The notes under the pieces were generated by a model. The model saw only the letters and a list, made by a program, of their open reading frames with translations. It was not told the origin of the DNA and did not search any database. A program made the position numbers and the translations under genes. Shown here one piece after another: positions 50,401 through 57,600 of a stretch of DNA of 64,000 bases. Origin of the DNA: Lysobacterales bacterium (GTDB lineage: Bacteria; Pseudomonadota; Gammaproteobacteria; Xanthomonadales; SZUA-5); contig JALHMG010000008.1 in the NCBI GenBank assembly GCA_022844135.1, positions 96,830 to 160,829 on the forward strand. Direction: 5' to 3'. Within the stretch, counting starts at the first letter, position 1. Each line of letters starts with the position of its first letter.

Positions 50401-53400
50401 CATTCCACCGTGCAGCGTGTCGAGGCGCGCATCGATCAGGGCGAATGGCTGCCGCTTGGCGCGCAAGGCGCGGCGCGTTACGGGCGTACTGTGGCCGATT
50501 TGGTCGAAGGCCCGCACCAGGTCCAATTCCGTGCCGCCGATCGCTGGGGCAACGAGGTCGAAAGCGCCGCAACGCAGTTCATCGTCGATCGCACGCCGCC
50601 GACTATCGTGGTGACGGGCGTCGTCGATGGCGCCTTGCTCAACGTGCCGGTGACACCGGTTGTGTCGATCAACGATTTGAATCTGGACACCCAGCAAATC
50701 ACGCTCGACGGTGCACCGTTCGCCTCCGGCACGACCGTGTCCAGCGACGGGCCACATGTCTTGGTTGCCACCGCCGTCGACCGTGCCGGCAATCGCACCG
50801 AGGTTCGCGTGCGCTTCACGATCGATCGCATCGCGCCGACAGTGGCCTTTGCCAGCCCGGCGAACAACGCCAACGTCAACGGGGAAACCGTCGACGTGGT
50901 CATCGCCTCTGAGGCAAACGCAGCCGTGCGGCTCAGCGTCGGTGCGTACGTTGGCAATGCCTCAGCCAACGCCCAAGGTCAGGCACCGTTTGCGTCGGTG
51001 CCGCTCGTGCCGGGTGCCAACACGCTCTCAGCGCGCGCGACCGATCTCGCCGGCAACCAAAGCGCGCCGGTCTCGATTACCGTCAATCGCATTGACGATC
51101 CGACCAGTGTGCTGCAGGGCGCGGTGCAAGTCGCACCGAGTACGGCGGAGCCGGGAACGGCAATTGTCGCTACGTATACGGTCAACTACACCGGGAACGC
51201 GCCGCGCTCGGGTCAGGTGTTACGCATGCAGGTGCGCAACGCCAGCGGCACGGTGCTCGCAACCCTCACGCGCAGCGTCGATTTTGCCGTCGGCGGCGCC
51301 TTCAACGAGGCAGTGAACTATCCCACCGGCGCCTATCCGCTCGCACCCTTGAGCTTTGCACTCGACGCGGACAGCGCTGCCGGCTTCGTCAACCTCGCCA
51401 CGGGTACCGCGAACCTCGTCGACCTGACCGCGCCCAATATCGCCATCGCCGCGCCAGTCGCGGGCGCGGTGCTGCGCTCGCCGCTGCAGGTTCGCGCCAA
51501 CGTGAGCGACGCGCGTTCAACGGTTGCGCTGGTCGTCGCCAGTATCGATGGCGGACCGGATATCGCGATGGTCGAGACGGCGACGGCGGGCCTGTACGAG
51601 AGCACAGCGCAGACACTGATCGAAGGCGCTCATCAAGTTCGAGTGCGTGCGCGCGATAGCGTCGGCAACGAACGCACTTCGCCGCCGATGGCTTTTGTCA
51701 CCGACGAGACTGCGCCGACCATCGTTATCGGTGGTGTTGCGAATGGCCAGCTCAGTCGTGACCCGCTGACGCCAACAATCGCCATCACCGATCCGCATCC
51801 TGGCACCAGTACCGTGCGCTTGAACGGCTCGGCGTTCGTCAGCGGCACCACGATCAACGCCAGCGGGAACTATCGACTGGAGGTCTCGGCGACCGACCAG
51901 GCCGGCAACATCGCGCAGCGCGACATCAGCTTCCGCATCGATCGCGATCCGCCAGCGGTCGTGATCTCGCAACCGGTTGCAAACGCCATCGTGCTCTCCG
52001 ATCGCATCGCGGTGATCGGCTCCACCGAAGCGCTGTCGTCGTTGCGCCTCGACGTGGGGAGTTACTTCACCAAGACTGTCGTCGGTGCCGATGGTACGTT
52101 TGCGATCCCCGATGTGCCGCTGGTGCCCGGCAGCAATGTACTGCGCGCGCGCGCCACCGACGAGGCCGGGAACGTCGGGCCGGAGACCGCGCTTAGCGTC
52201 GAGTATCGACCGAACGCCGGCATCACCTTGACTGGCGAAGCAACCGTTGCGCCCGATCCCGCAGCGCACGGCGGCAGCACTACCTTGACGCTGCTGGTGC
52301 GCAATCCGAACCCTGGCCAGGCGCGCGCGATCCCGATGCGCTTTAGCGTCTACGCACAAGGCTCAAGCGCACATTGGACGCGTGTCGGTTTCGATGTCAC
52401 CTTGCCCGCGGGTGGCGAACTCACGCGCGCTGAAACGCTCAATCTTGCCGGCCAACCGCTCGGCAACCAACGTGTCGTGCTCGAAGGCTTCTTCACCGAC
52501 AGCGCCGGCGCGCAAGCGTGGCTGCCAGTGGCCGAACGCCTGTTCGCCATCAGCGATCAGGCGCCGCCAGACGCCACTATCCTCACGCCCGCTGCGCAGT
52601 CGTATCACAGCACGGCGGTTTCAGTTCGGGTGCGAGCCACCGACGCGCTGTCGGCCATCGCGTTGGTTGAGGCCAGACTCGACAACGGCTTCGCTCTAGC
52701 GCTTGCCCCCGTCGCTGGCGCACCGGGCGAGTTCGCAGGCAGCTTGCCAACCACGACCGAAGGACTGGTCGAGCTGCGGGTCCGCGCTGTCGACGCCGCC
52801 GGTAATCAACGCACGACCGCGCCGCTTGCTATTCGTGTCGACCGCACCGCGCCAGCAATTACGCTGAGTGGTATCCCCAGTAGCGTCGTCAACACGGCGG
52901 TCACCCCACAAGCGCAAGTCCAGGACGCCTCCCCAATCACCTTGACCGCACGTCTCAACGGCCAGCTGTTCCAGATCGGCACCGCGATCAGCGCAGAAGG
53001 AAGTTATGCGCTCGAAGTACTGGCGACAGACGCGGCCGGCAACGCCAGCACCGCGAAGGCGAGTTTTGCCATCGACACCACACCGCCAGCGGTGGCCATC
53101 GGCTATCCGCCGCCGGGCACGCGTACCAAGCGCGCGCGTATCGAAGTGCTTGGCACGATGGAAGCCGGCGCCTCGGTCAGCGTGCTCGCGCCTGGATATT
53201 CGCAATCCGCGCCTCGGCCCACATCGACCACCTTCGGACCGCTCAGCGTGCCGTTGCTCGTGGGTGACAACCCGATACAGGCCGAAGCTCGCGACGCCGC
53301 CGGCAACACAGCTCGCAGCAGCGTCGTCAATGTGCTGCGCGAATCGGGCGGTGCGCGCGATCTGGTCGGCGATATCGACGTTCCTGCGTCGCTGATCGTG

Positions 53401-54330
53401 ACTGCGGATCTGCCAGTCAACATCCAGGTGCAGAACCTGCAAAGTGCGCCGATTAACGGCTTGGTTCTGCGCCTGCGCGCCTTGCGCGGAACCTCGGAAC
53501 TCGCCGTCGACAGTCGCACCGTCAATCTCGCTGCGAATGACTTCACGCGCTACAGTTTGTCGTGGCCGACCACCGCCTGGCGTGCCGGCCGCATCGACAT
53601 CATTCTGGAGCGACTGGTTGGCTCAACGGTTGAGGTACTTGATCGCGCCTCCGTCGACGTGCTCGATCGCACGCCGCCGTCCATCGCCATTGTGGTGCCG
53701 ACCTCAGGCCAATCGCTATCGCTCGGGGATGCGCTGCAAGTGCGCGCGAGCGACGTCCACAGCGATCTCGCCGCCGTGGAAATCCGCATCGATACTGGCG
53801 ATTGGACGGCAACCGTGCGCGGCACCGGCGATCTCTACACCCTGCCGCTGCCGCGATTGACCGCCGGCCCGCACGAGCTGACGGCACGCGCCACCGACGC
53901 TGCTGGCAACGTCGCCAGCGCCGGCCCCGTGCCGTTCACCGCGCGCGCCATCCTGCCGCTCAGCATCACGCGGCCCACGAACGGCGCAACGTTGCCGCCG
54001 GGTTTGTTCGAAATCGTCGGCAGCACCGAAGCGCTTGCACAAGTCACCGTACGCCGTCGCGGCAGTACCGATCAGCAGCAAGCCAACGCCGACGCCAGCG
54101 GCACCTTCCGCATGCCCGGCGTCAATCTGCCGGACGGCGAGCACAACTTCGATCTGCAGGCCCGCAACACCGCAGGTGCCACCAGCGAAGTGATCACTCT
54201 GCGTCTGGTCGGTGTGCGCGCAGTCAACATCCCAGTGCCGCTCATGAGTCCGCTGGCGGCAGTGCTGCTGATCTTGTTGATGTTGTTCTCAGCGCGCCTG
54301 GTGCGCTTGAGAGTATCGGAGCAATCGTGA
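35434..54330 (+). CDS. Giant multidomain surface or secreted protein, 6298 aa
   Basis: One frame without interruption. Order by eye: signal peptide (1-26); metallopeptidase-like domain with H167-E-F-M-H171 and possible third ligand H196 in DQSHWSFF; alpha-toroid of the squalene-cyclase/prenyltransferase type (about 371-612: AAWLRSRQATDGSFR, WLRSRQYADGGLGDG); five CARDB-like units ending in NEADNRA-type loops (622-1186); FlgD-like Ig units starting SPNGDGVRD (1187), SPNGDSVQD (1888) and SPNQDQRGD (2792); about twenty Ig or Fn3 modules opened by D-x-T-P-P motifs; a discoidin-like insert (3784-3906); a propeller-like stretch (4210-4480); one more CARDB; further Ig modules; and a C-terminal SPLAAVLLILLMLF helix plus Arg-rich end (6267-6298), like IPTL-CTERM. 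Probably a surface-anchored adhesin or processing scaffold. Function unknown. Confidence 0.9.
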   Translation: MTTRLRGSIAAIAFAAFLHADANGAGPSYPFAPVSCVEFPKVDPGAVGKNNLPLSTVGNLAIIEFGGDYARGVSAGRQQIAQSYFREHQPVDFLVVFTTFDFPKGDALAFYNGIKNDVSGIGLSQFNNSAAFGSTSLQGYIDMASVAGWQLNPRLPEFDQVADALAHEFMHRYGVFLRWNDGSSLRTDLIGRDQSHWSFFVDSDASVMLGNDWRTLPSGQFESIDVMHRYSDLDLYAAGLIAPQDVRPTALIINGTGNANNVPRRGATTGGQAINIAIQQVIAAEGPRSPASSASQRDYRFGWVLLKRPNQTIAADVTALMESARVAFETEMAARTGGRATFRIGNALKLPNAGRPTVLTGSPISQQLPSAQRAAAWLRSRQATDGSFRDKPETALRDTAVAVRALEELDPTFNGLPPARAWLLAQTTAVIDADDQYWLLQGLDQQLAALLGDIANQQRGDGAFGLIPLHNGSPIDTGLIVQAARRRNASLRFDDAQAWLLASANNDGSHGVLPRGRGRVMSTLAAASAMPASVLGPAKQWLRSRQYADGGLGDGSSRVDLSAYALQLPNVLGGDALNATALVQYLLTQQGDAGDWQGSVYTTAQAALAVARFGRPNLRTRGTITLSVDEPTVGDTIEIRATIENVGNADAGASSYRWYRGAPDQGGQPLGPSVALPAITAGGSAQAIVNWVAVDGASTIVLVIDDANVITESNEADNRAERVITAIAPPAIPELSVSSAVAVPAALTVLPASLRIDATVRNAGLQPASNVLIALYRDGVAQALAETRINISAQATASVQLTTQVDSGPQNLRVVVDPDNAIAEANENNNARTLSVPLASAVDLEVTADDIVLDTDPALVNEDVRWRVTVRNRGTSESPTAVVRGTVVVGANRIVLPEVSVAPGPGEALQRNFVWRASAAGPVQFEVQIDPANQVTEANENNNLAMSAALIGTPDQADLSIVPGSLSHTPSPALEGAALRITATIRNSGASATPAFVARAFLGDPRQGAAAIGSVTVDPGLAAGAERSVEINSALLTLAGDQTLYVLADATQQVVERSETNNFQLLPIAIRRLPDLATSLAGLSLTPSAPATGQPAELRVQVRNLGEQPAAAFVVRLLDGTTPVGNQTIAGLAPGATGQAVFAWTFAGGGTPPSLGVLVDADSAVAEGNESNNRVDLPLSTQNSVLFASHPVFSPNGDGVRDRTDIGLRWTGAGGPTAVEIRRGDGKVVRRFAPTQVGDPVNASVAWDGRNLRGQVVPDGVYRVLAISASGEQSMTIVVDNNRATFADAVGTSEGALINVAQLTGVSLDQWQTPPDRSPWRLELFTRTTRPSGSGLPEGIYRFHPHDREVVPLISSAWVRSQLDLLGGGLNWFAFPTSGDSVVFELSKRIAGNQTEISHWRISLDTSDAPVRLSPPAIGLGTNLLGSFDANHLALRRQTSLLQLNLQSGEITTISSNFSQNADKAPGKNIAPVIVGPTGVLVDGRTFFPRGGGATVALPISNPIATSVDGAQVMHLAASASGTRVVLTQSAGGTSQVLAEHALERIGNAGDFWADIEAGGGGFASIFVPEFDRFVFGNGFTHEVLVVSRTGQIERRWELPRFARENLYVANINNPGGNSDFLVDTIYSVRRVSFRDVNAIFDPYTSAIDIEQFEQVSGPVFVNQPGYWQLLDGVRESVTLREDGSSAVTGRCGDSGPGAWIRLFDLRDVRLYTCASASGSPFPARLRMRDGASVDIDGRVSTSSGLRSDEAWLASLNGVRGISDDDQAVVDRFNERLYSQTINLSARLAAESEGRTIRLSGVAVDRNLDYYELEWARAAQTPETWFALTPAIRNRVERDEFLTWVPPEPGDYRFRLTAVDLAGNRTQSFARARSNGASPITFEQLAPKFISPNGDSVQDQAVLAFRVNAPVSTEFVVFDSDGNLIRNLPLVYGAADLGPKTQAWDGRSNGGVRVPDGDYRIGIDGQFAKVVVDTVFPEIGLDVSPWYATDPPAARFGCFDAHHGNCELQKQIGGGPIWTVVARSTGCEESGVRCFREKPLRDPLSARWRLVSRDRAGNQAISEWVGPLAPAVVMWGINEAVIGDSPFYRDLDLQQPDFNITQPPNHGALMTGSELLVRVAYPNASSGALQARAVGSNAWITLSDQPASALRTCSAQPPQECDSIEWRMPVDLSSFVAGSIVDLRVLARANGDQFSNRLRVIVGGIGRPRVVTGIQSDLLARLRARYTQPAAQGVSYDEFLAEEWLSGPLPISPAGTTILRKSPTWPTSPNQIAQQRVAAEDGAVLFALATCGASRERMIVESRIRSIVVRSPDAELDFAGQPESCGVGSGSDEGIAFGIAPVKASACGDGPTGQLRVRVFNTRPLSIGTQQRISIGTRAASANQIATELLSIPLPGSSQGFDVNATFAIPPTAAGQLMLRAEAIGSAGSVGRNTSVPIDRVPPNVRITAPASGSRICATDQRLVLSGAAADNIGYALALQWGAGAAPSAWFAASGEPPQGLGSFDFESQFVAPGSLVSPDRAGVLWAWGADNQFLPDGLVSLRLASTDWSGALVCATESIVVDSKVAWIDWQEPDRILDSTNRIVGVSAVGDQAYRVARAYRRPRELLTVRGTLHATSLVGGQFIANESTLRELLPSVSTNADVTLVWDGRVGGSVPPDGYYTMRLTAGDSCQFADRADTVVLLDNTPPAITVSSPSANATLTSPVVALAGSIRDVRLTRWQVEFGVGAAPTAWTEVASGTNEVNSASLGSFARGSSEGPAVIRVSAVDRLGNRSEVLVPVVLAPRNRLIDRAAAPVAFSPNQDQRGDVLPIEVVLARESSLTVRVLATNGTVLRTLANSQSAAAGPVMTAWDGKDTAGSVLPEAGYRVEVVATDPAQSFGSESAVLDTRIDVTPPTLALVSPSAAHMRQGFIEWQVAEVELATAVARLLAMPASTLIVERTENTVGSHLLRNSDDLNEGLYRIDLEAVDVAGNRATLTRGFRLDRTAPSASLMAPVNDAVLPRAATSVRGVIDDVDLANWRLELVGASTTVLGQGQNTIPTEAQIFAWTVSQPDGPYQLRLVATDGAGNSTTQSVDIDIDGTPPTVRIDQPTADRLLGQRFDVMGQVADAHLLDYRIAVATAAQPNDWVDLAIGNAVVTGLLGALDVQQRQGPLRLRLTATDRAGLSASVERAIRVDSEAPGAPTGLAAVVLQNRDVRLNWTAPAANDIARYELDRWQVAIGTTATTEYLDLNVPEGRPRYRVRAVDLAGNAGPWSVPVDVVIDRTPPTVGISAPNAAARVRGLLRVFGFADAADDFASYALRADIASAVQTLASGQQPVSGQLGTLDTSTLAEGAAVRLVLSAQDTRANQASVQVDVSVDNQAPATPTGLAVAAIGPDVRAQWNANTEPDLLGYLLYRDAALVNGPSALPEDLRPFRIADTQFLDRGVGDGLRRWRIAAIDTAGNVSPLSAPQSLTIDQGPPDIVIESPSEGASFERAIDVLAVSADQDLAEVRFEVRAPGAGAFAPLGAPLTSRPFAVQLDATALGNYQVRAIARDVGNASTTSAVRTLVHVDETPPPRVTGLLARARGSSVELSWTAVTASDLAGYQVRGRGPNGAAFNPPVTTATTAVHTDAELGRWTYEIVSRDASGNEAPPSVSDGAEVFSVDLLSPRTPTSLTELVVEGSSGEPGEVRASVQDSAGTRQLPLQTTSEIGRFELPVASLAQGATAISVFVVNGADDHSTVATLRFDRGDRPAAPTGLAAIVNATNVQLNWTANAPAPLAYRLTRSDSPQPAAVVVPGLSVTAEPNLGDPNAVIDGDIDTVWSAPILGSEVRGSYLELEAVEPFWLSQIEIDFGTVGSRASEFDVMAWSGHQFVRLATGATDTANAAITLEEGYRTTRVRIVPRRVPWTAVQPLAIAEVRVKALPLIATTSYLDTPAGGRHRYRVRAISTLGLEGAASPELQVAVGDVDPPDAPVLSGSVLGSIATLSWTAPTAPDVAAYRLQRDSATLTTRPAAQQRTYDDGPLPNGQYRYRVIAVDGAGNDSEPSNEVVLSINALLPGVPQAVMVTAPSAGGRLQIDWQPGAGSAPVRYRLRRAAAANGNYSVIAEPTNPSYLDQPLANGVQQFYTVAAIDAAGNVSAPSAPVSGTPRDADPPAAPQVSYPILPGVELETAATAVDLCAIGPASRHEWTRDETAFAERSTLSDFRSRSLQPAYESTPVLSDNGGYGWWNSASQGLVELDVLGLSAVASGVRVVTFDARDGYFGVGADSSLRRYARQGASEPVSTGLAEVIDARASTNGRWLLLHGRLAAGDTASLYWYSLDTAQRTPIALNVDGIDTLEVDALGARAIARVGTSLHLITRSPASVQLLHANADGAAPTLTANGDQAWYVRRNNNVDEVWQRDPAATSATLFASFNEPVLAVRRIANERVLVVLANDVYLYSTASNSAPLATTQAGETSSAQISRSGRAWLDTRSSAGSTKLLDPPGYGCLRSQPLAVGSRRYSAMALDESGNRSLPAASILIARTSAAGPDLAIDSASIAFDPTVPAIGQPFVARALVRNLGTLATPTTTLRLSLQRAADPPVIATATVPAVAPGGVSLVSVPLAAQSEAGNYTVVASVDPDNAIVELSEENNRANRDLWLAASSAPQLSLSLAQTELPPAGQLAGRVDVRAGNSDLNARLRLTLEEMAGEQIAVIADEAINALTAGTFWLRAFQYDTSSLLAGTYRVRARLNTPSGTPIGEVINPITILADRQFELSLTPPTSPVAIGQLADLAIRVRYRSGNVLVPGAQLRLRVSGVAPQPVFTTTRTLGTLQPGFELQQTVRVPTAGLDAGNYVATVELLAGTDSWSAQAGLSLIASGASDALTGTIASVPAPMVVGNDATLQYTISNPATSAQSDVSVRVRLRRATDLSVIAQATPVIAIGAQSMQSGSLAIPASALGIENLVATLEARLSGANAEWRMLALRSVQVVDGIAPVLTPLAPGAFAPSPTPLLAQALDAHSTVQRVEARIDQGEWLPLGAQGAARYGRTVADLVEGPHQVQFRAADRWGNEVESAATQFIVDRTPPTIVVTGVVDGALLNVPVTPVVSINDLNLDTQQITLDGAPFASGTTVSSDGPHVLVATAVDRAGNRTEVRVRFTIDRIAPTVAFASPANNANVNGETVDVVIASEANAAVRLSVGAYVGNASANAQGQAPFASVPLVPGANTLSARATDLAGNQSAPVSITVNRIDDPTSVLQGAVQVAPSTAEPGTAIVATYTVNYTGNAPRSGQVLRMQVRNASGTVLATLTRSVDFAVGGAFNEAVNYPTGAYPLAPLSFALDADSAAGFVNLATGTANLVDLTAPNIAIAAPVAGAVLRSPLQVRANVSDARSTVALVVASIDGGPDIAMVETATAGLYESTAQTLIEGAHQVRVRARDSVGNERTSPPMAFVTDETAPTIVIGGVANGQLSRDPLTPTIAITDPHPGTSTVRLNGSAFVSGTTINASGNYRLEVSATDQAGNIAQRDISFRIDRDPPAVVISQPVANAIVLSDRIAVIGSTEALSSLRLDVGSYFTKTVVGADGTFAIPDVPLVPGSNVLRARATDEAGNVGPETALSVEYRPNAGITLTGEATVAPDPAAHGGSTTLTLLVRNPNPGQARAIPMRFSVYAQGSSAHWTRVGFDVTLPAGGELTRAETLNLAGQPLGNQRVVLEGFFTDSAGAQAWLPVAERLFAISDQAPPDATILTPAAQSYHSTAVSVRVRATDALSAIALVEARLDNGFALALAPVAGAPGEFAGSLPTTTEGLVELRVRAVDAAGNQRTTAPLAIRVDRTAPAITLSGIPSSVVNTAVTPQAQVQDASPITLTARLNGQLFQIGTAISAEGSYALEVLATDAAGNASTAKASFAIDTTPPAVAIGYPPPGTRTKRARIEVLGTMEAGASVSVLAPGYSQSAPRPTSTTFGPLSVPLLVGDNPIQAEARDAAGNTARSSVVNVLRESGGARDLVGDIDVPASLIVTADLPVNIQVQNLQSAPINGLVLRLRALRGTSELAVDSRTVNLAANDFTRYSLSWPTTAWRAGRIDIILERLVGSTVEVLDRASVDVLDRTPPSIAIVVPTSGQSLSLGDALQVRASDVHSDLAAVEIRIDTGDWTATVRGTGDLYTLPLPRLTAGPHELTARATDAAGNVASAGPVPFTARAILPLSITRPTNGATLPPGLFEIVGSTEALAQVTVRRRGSTDQQQANADASGTFRMPGVNLPDGEHNFDLQARNTAGATSEVITLRLVGVRAVNIPVPLMSPLAAVLLILLMLFSARLVRLRVSEQS

Positions 54331-54644
54331 TGAAGGGAGTAAGCCAATTCTCAGCCTTCGTCAGTCGCGTTATGGCCCCACGCTTTTGGCTGATCCCAGC
54401 AAATTCCAAGTCCGTTGATGAGCGCAGGCCCGCCGCTGTCCCGGGTCCCGCCATGGCGCGACGCTTTTGGCCTTTCCCAACTGCTCACGTCATCCACCCA
54501 GCTGAAATCGCGCCAAAGCGAAGCCCCAAAGGGGCGCAAGGAAATAGCCCAGGGCGAAGCCCTGGGTCAGACCACACAAACAAGATGAGCCCTGAAGGGG
54601 CGAAACAAAGGTGTCGCTTGAGAGCTTCACGGATTCGCTCGGAC
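54331..54644. other. Hairpin-rich intergenic region between the two giant genes
   Basis: No gene supported. Two imperfect direct repeats built on ATGGC..ACGCTTTTGGC start at 54372 and 54453. Two tight hairpins follow: GCCCC-AAA-GGGGC (54523-54535) and CCCAGGGC-GAA-GCCCTGGG (54548-54566), and a CCCTGAAGGGG-like stretch near 54592. The string of small GC stems resembles dispersed intergenic repeats seen in other phyla. It may also terminate the giant gene transcript. Confidence 0.6.
54523..54566. repeat. Pair of tight GC hairpins
   Basis: A five-base-pair stem with AAA loop (54523-54535) and a perfect eight-base-pair stem with GAA loop (54548-54566) occur 12 bases apart. They could act as a terminator after the 6298-codon gene or be part of a repeated element. 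Confidence 0.6.
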
Positions 54645-57600
54645 ATGAAGGCAATGCCCCACACCAATCCAATCGCATCCAAACATGCAAGCCGAGCCAC
54701 AAAAGCGCTCGCCGTCCTGCTGACGCTGGCACTTGTTGCAATCGAGCTACCTGCCGCCGCAGAACCCGGCACCGCAAAACTCGTGGCAGTACAACCCGTC
54801 GGCGCAAAAGCTGTCGCGGCACAAACCGTCGCCGCCTCCACACAACGTGCCGCCGCGCAACCCGGCTCCATCGCCGCCTCCGACGGCCGCCCCGCCTCCG
54901 TCGATCACGCCAAAGCCCAGGCCGAAGCGCTGGAAGCAAGACGCAACGCCCACCGCGCTGCACAGAAGGCGCTCGCCGAGCGCGAGGAAAAACGCCGCGC
55001 CGCCATCGAAGCCTTGTCCGAACCCTGGCTCAACAACCTGCTCACTGGCGCCGACGCCAGCGGCGAAGCGATGGCGTCGGCAGAACTGCGCACCGACAAA
55101 GCCCTGATACCAGAAACTCTTTCGCGCTTCGCCGGACTCGAAGACGCACTCGCCAGTGCCGAACGCGCCGTCGTAGCGCTCAAGCGCTCCGCACCCAGTG
55201 ACGCCACTATCGCCAGCGGTGCGCTGATCAACAGCATCCAACGGATCGAAGCCGAACAGATGCTGGTGCTCGACCGCTTCGCACTGTGGATCGAAAAACG
55301 CGGAGAGGCCAATCGTCCCTGGCTTCGCTTTGGTGATCAATCGCTCAATCGCCTAACGCAGGCGCAATCGACCCTGCAGCAAGCGTTCGCCAAACGCTCG
55401 AAAGCACTAAAAACGATTCGTGCAAACCTGGCGCAAGTTACCAAAGACAACGCCGCAGCATTATCGGCGGCCCTCGCGCAATGGCCGGTTCGAACAGCCA
55501 ACGCAACTGTCGTCGATACCTACGGCCTCGAGCTGCCGGTATCGCGCCCGCGCTTCGCACCGCTGCCCGTTCCAACCGGACCCTTCATCACACCCAGCTA
55601 CGAAAACTCTGCCAGCGAGGTGATGCCCGAGGCGGCCGATGTCGCCAGCCACCCTGGCGCCGAGATCGACAAAGTCATCCTCGACAAAGCTGCCGAGCTC
55701 GGCAACGAGTACCACCGCATCTACGACTTCGTCCGCAGCGACATCGAGACCGACTGGTACGCCGGCAGCGTGCGTGGCGCCACCGGCACGCTGCGTAGCG
55801 GACGCGGCAACGACGTCGATCAGGCACTCTTGCTAGCAGCCCTGCTGCGCGCCAGCTCAGCGCCCGCGCGCATTGTCCGTGGCGTGATCGATGTGCCAGT
55901 CGATTTGCTGAGTAAGCAACTCGCTGTGCCCGTGACGCGCATCGGAGCCGCGCTCACCGCCGCCGGCATCGCTCATGAGCCGCTGACTGTCGGCGGTTCT
56001 ATCGGTGCGTATCGCATCGAACACACCTGGGTCAGCGCCCATGTGCCGATCGACAACTACCGAGGCACCAGTGTTAGCGACGGCGGCAAAACCTGGGTGC
56101 CGTTATCGACCGCGCTCAAACCCTACCGGTGGCGTGCGGCCGGCAACGTTTTTGAACTGGCGAGTGTCACTGCTGCGAACTTTATCGATTCATGGCTCAC
56201 GCGCCCCACCGGCGCGGTCTCGCCGTGGGAGCACCTGCGCAGCGAACTGGAAACACGGCTTTCTGCACTTGCGCCCGCGCAGCGCCTGGAAGATGTCGCG
56301 GCATTGCACCAGCGGGCAGCACCCAAGCTCAACGTGCTGCCGCTGACTCTGGTGGGCCAGAACGCCCAAGCCATCAGTGAAACCGCGCACCTGCCAGACA
56401 TCGCCTTCCAGCGCGTCACGCTCAACATCAAGCGTGATACGGACACCGTGATGTCCCTCAATCGCCGCGCCTACGAGTGGGTCGGCCAGCGCTTGACGCT
56501 CGGATTCGCGCCCGCCACCGAAGACGACACACTGATCGCCAACGGCTACGGTGGCCTCGGGCAAACCCCGCCGTTCCTGGTGCAAACCCGATTCAAGCTC
56601 GCGCGCAACGGGGAGCCTGTGCGCTACAGCGAAGCCACGTTCACGCCCGGCACGCAGCTCAACGTCGAACTCACACTCAGCAGTCCCGCTGGCGAGCGTC
56701 GATACAACCAGAACCTCAAAGCCGGCGGCTACGCCGCACTCGTCATCGCACACCATGGCACCGTAACCCCGCAACCCGAACCCGAAGTGCAGCAACCCGG
56801 CGACAGCGAATACGCCGCCGCGCGCTTGATGTGGAACTTAGGCGCGCACTACATCACGCGCTGGAACCAGAGCGATCAGGCACTAGGCAATGCCATCGGC
56901 ATCTCTCGGATAGCGCCTTTGCCCACCGCGTTGCTGGTCCTCAACCAACAACAACTCACCGAAACCGACGGCCTGCCAACATCCCTCGATTGGAAAGGCG
57001 TCGCGCTCGATGTCGGCATCCGTCCCAGCGAACCCATCGGCACAAACGCCACCCGTGAACGCGACTTTCTGCGCCTCTCCGCGCTAGAAGGCTCCGCCCT
57101 CGAACGGCTCGTGTTCGAACGTCAATGGTCAGTCGAAAGCATCTCCGCCGAAAAAGCGCTGGCGCTAGCGCACGCCGCCGGCACGCAGATTCGCAGGCTA
57201 CAACCCGGCGACGATCTCGGCCCACTCAACCTGCCACCGACCATCCGCGCGCAACTGCAAGCCCAGTTGAACGCCGGCTATCACCTGACCACCCCCGCAT
57301 CCCAAATCACGCGCGAAGCATGGCAAGGCAACGTCTGGCGGGCTGAAGACCCCGAGTCGGGTGCGGGTGGGTGGTTTATTGCGGGCACTTATGCGGGTGG
57401 AGCGACTGCAGTTCCGCCCGAGCTTTGGTTTTTAGACGGGCTCAGGCAATACCTCCAAGATCCCTACGCCGCGCCGCCGAATCCCGACCCAATGTCGGCT
57501 GCGTATCTGTCCATCGATCAGCAGACCGACCAGCAAATTGGAAAAGCTGGCACAACAACACGTCCGATCATTGCCTACGTCGTGGATCGTGCAGGCCGGC

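Noticed and set aside
35434..54330. CRISPR or tandem DNA repeats in the giant gene
   Set aside because: The repetition is at protein-domain level with diverged DNA; no regular short direct repeats with unique spacers were seen.
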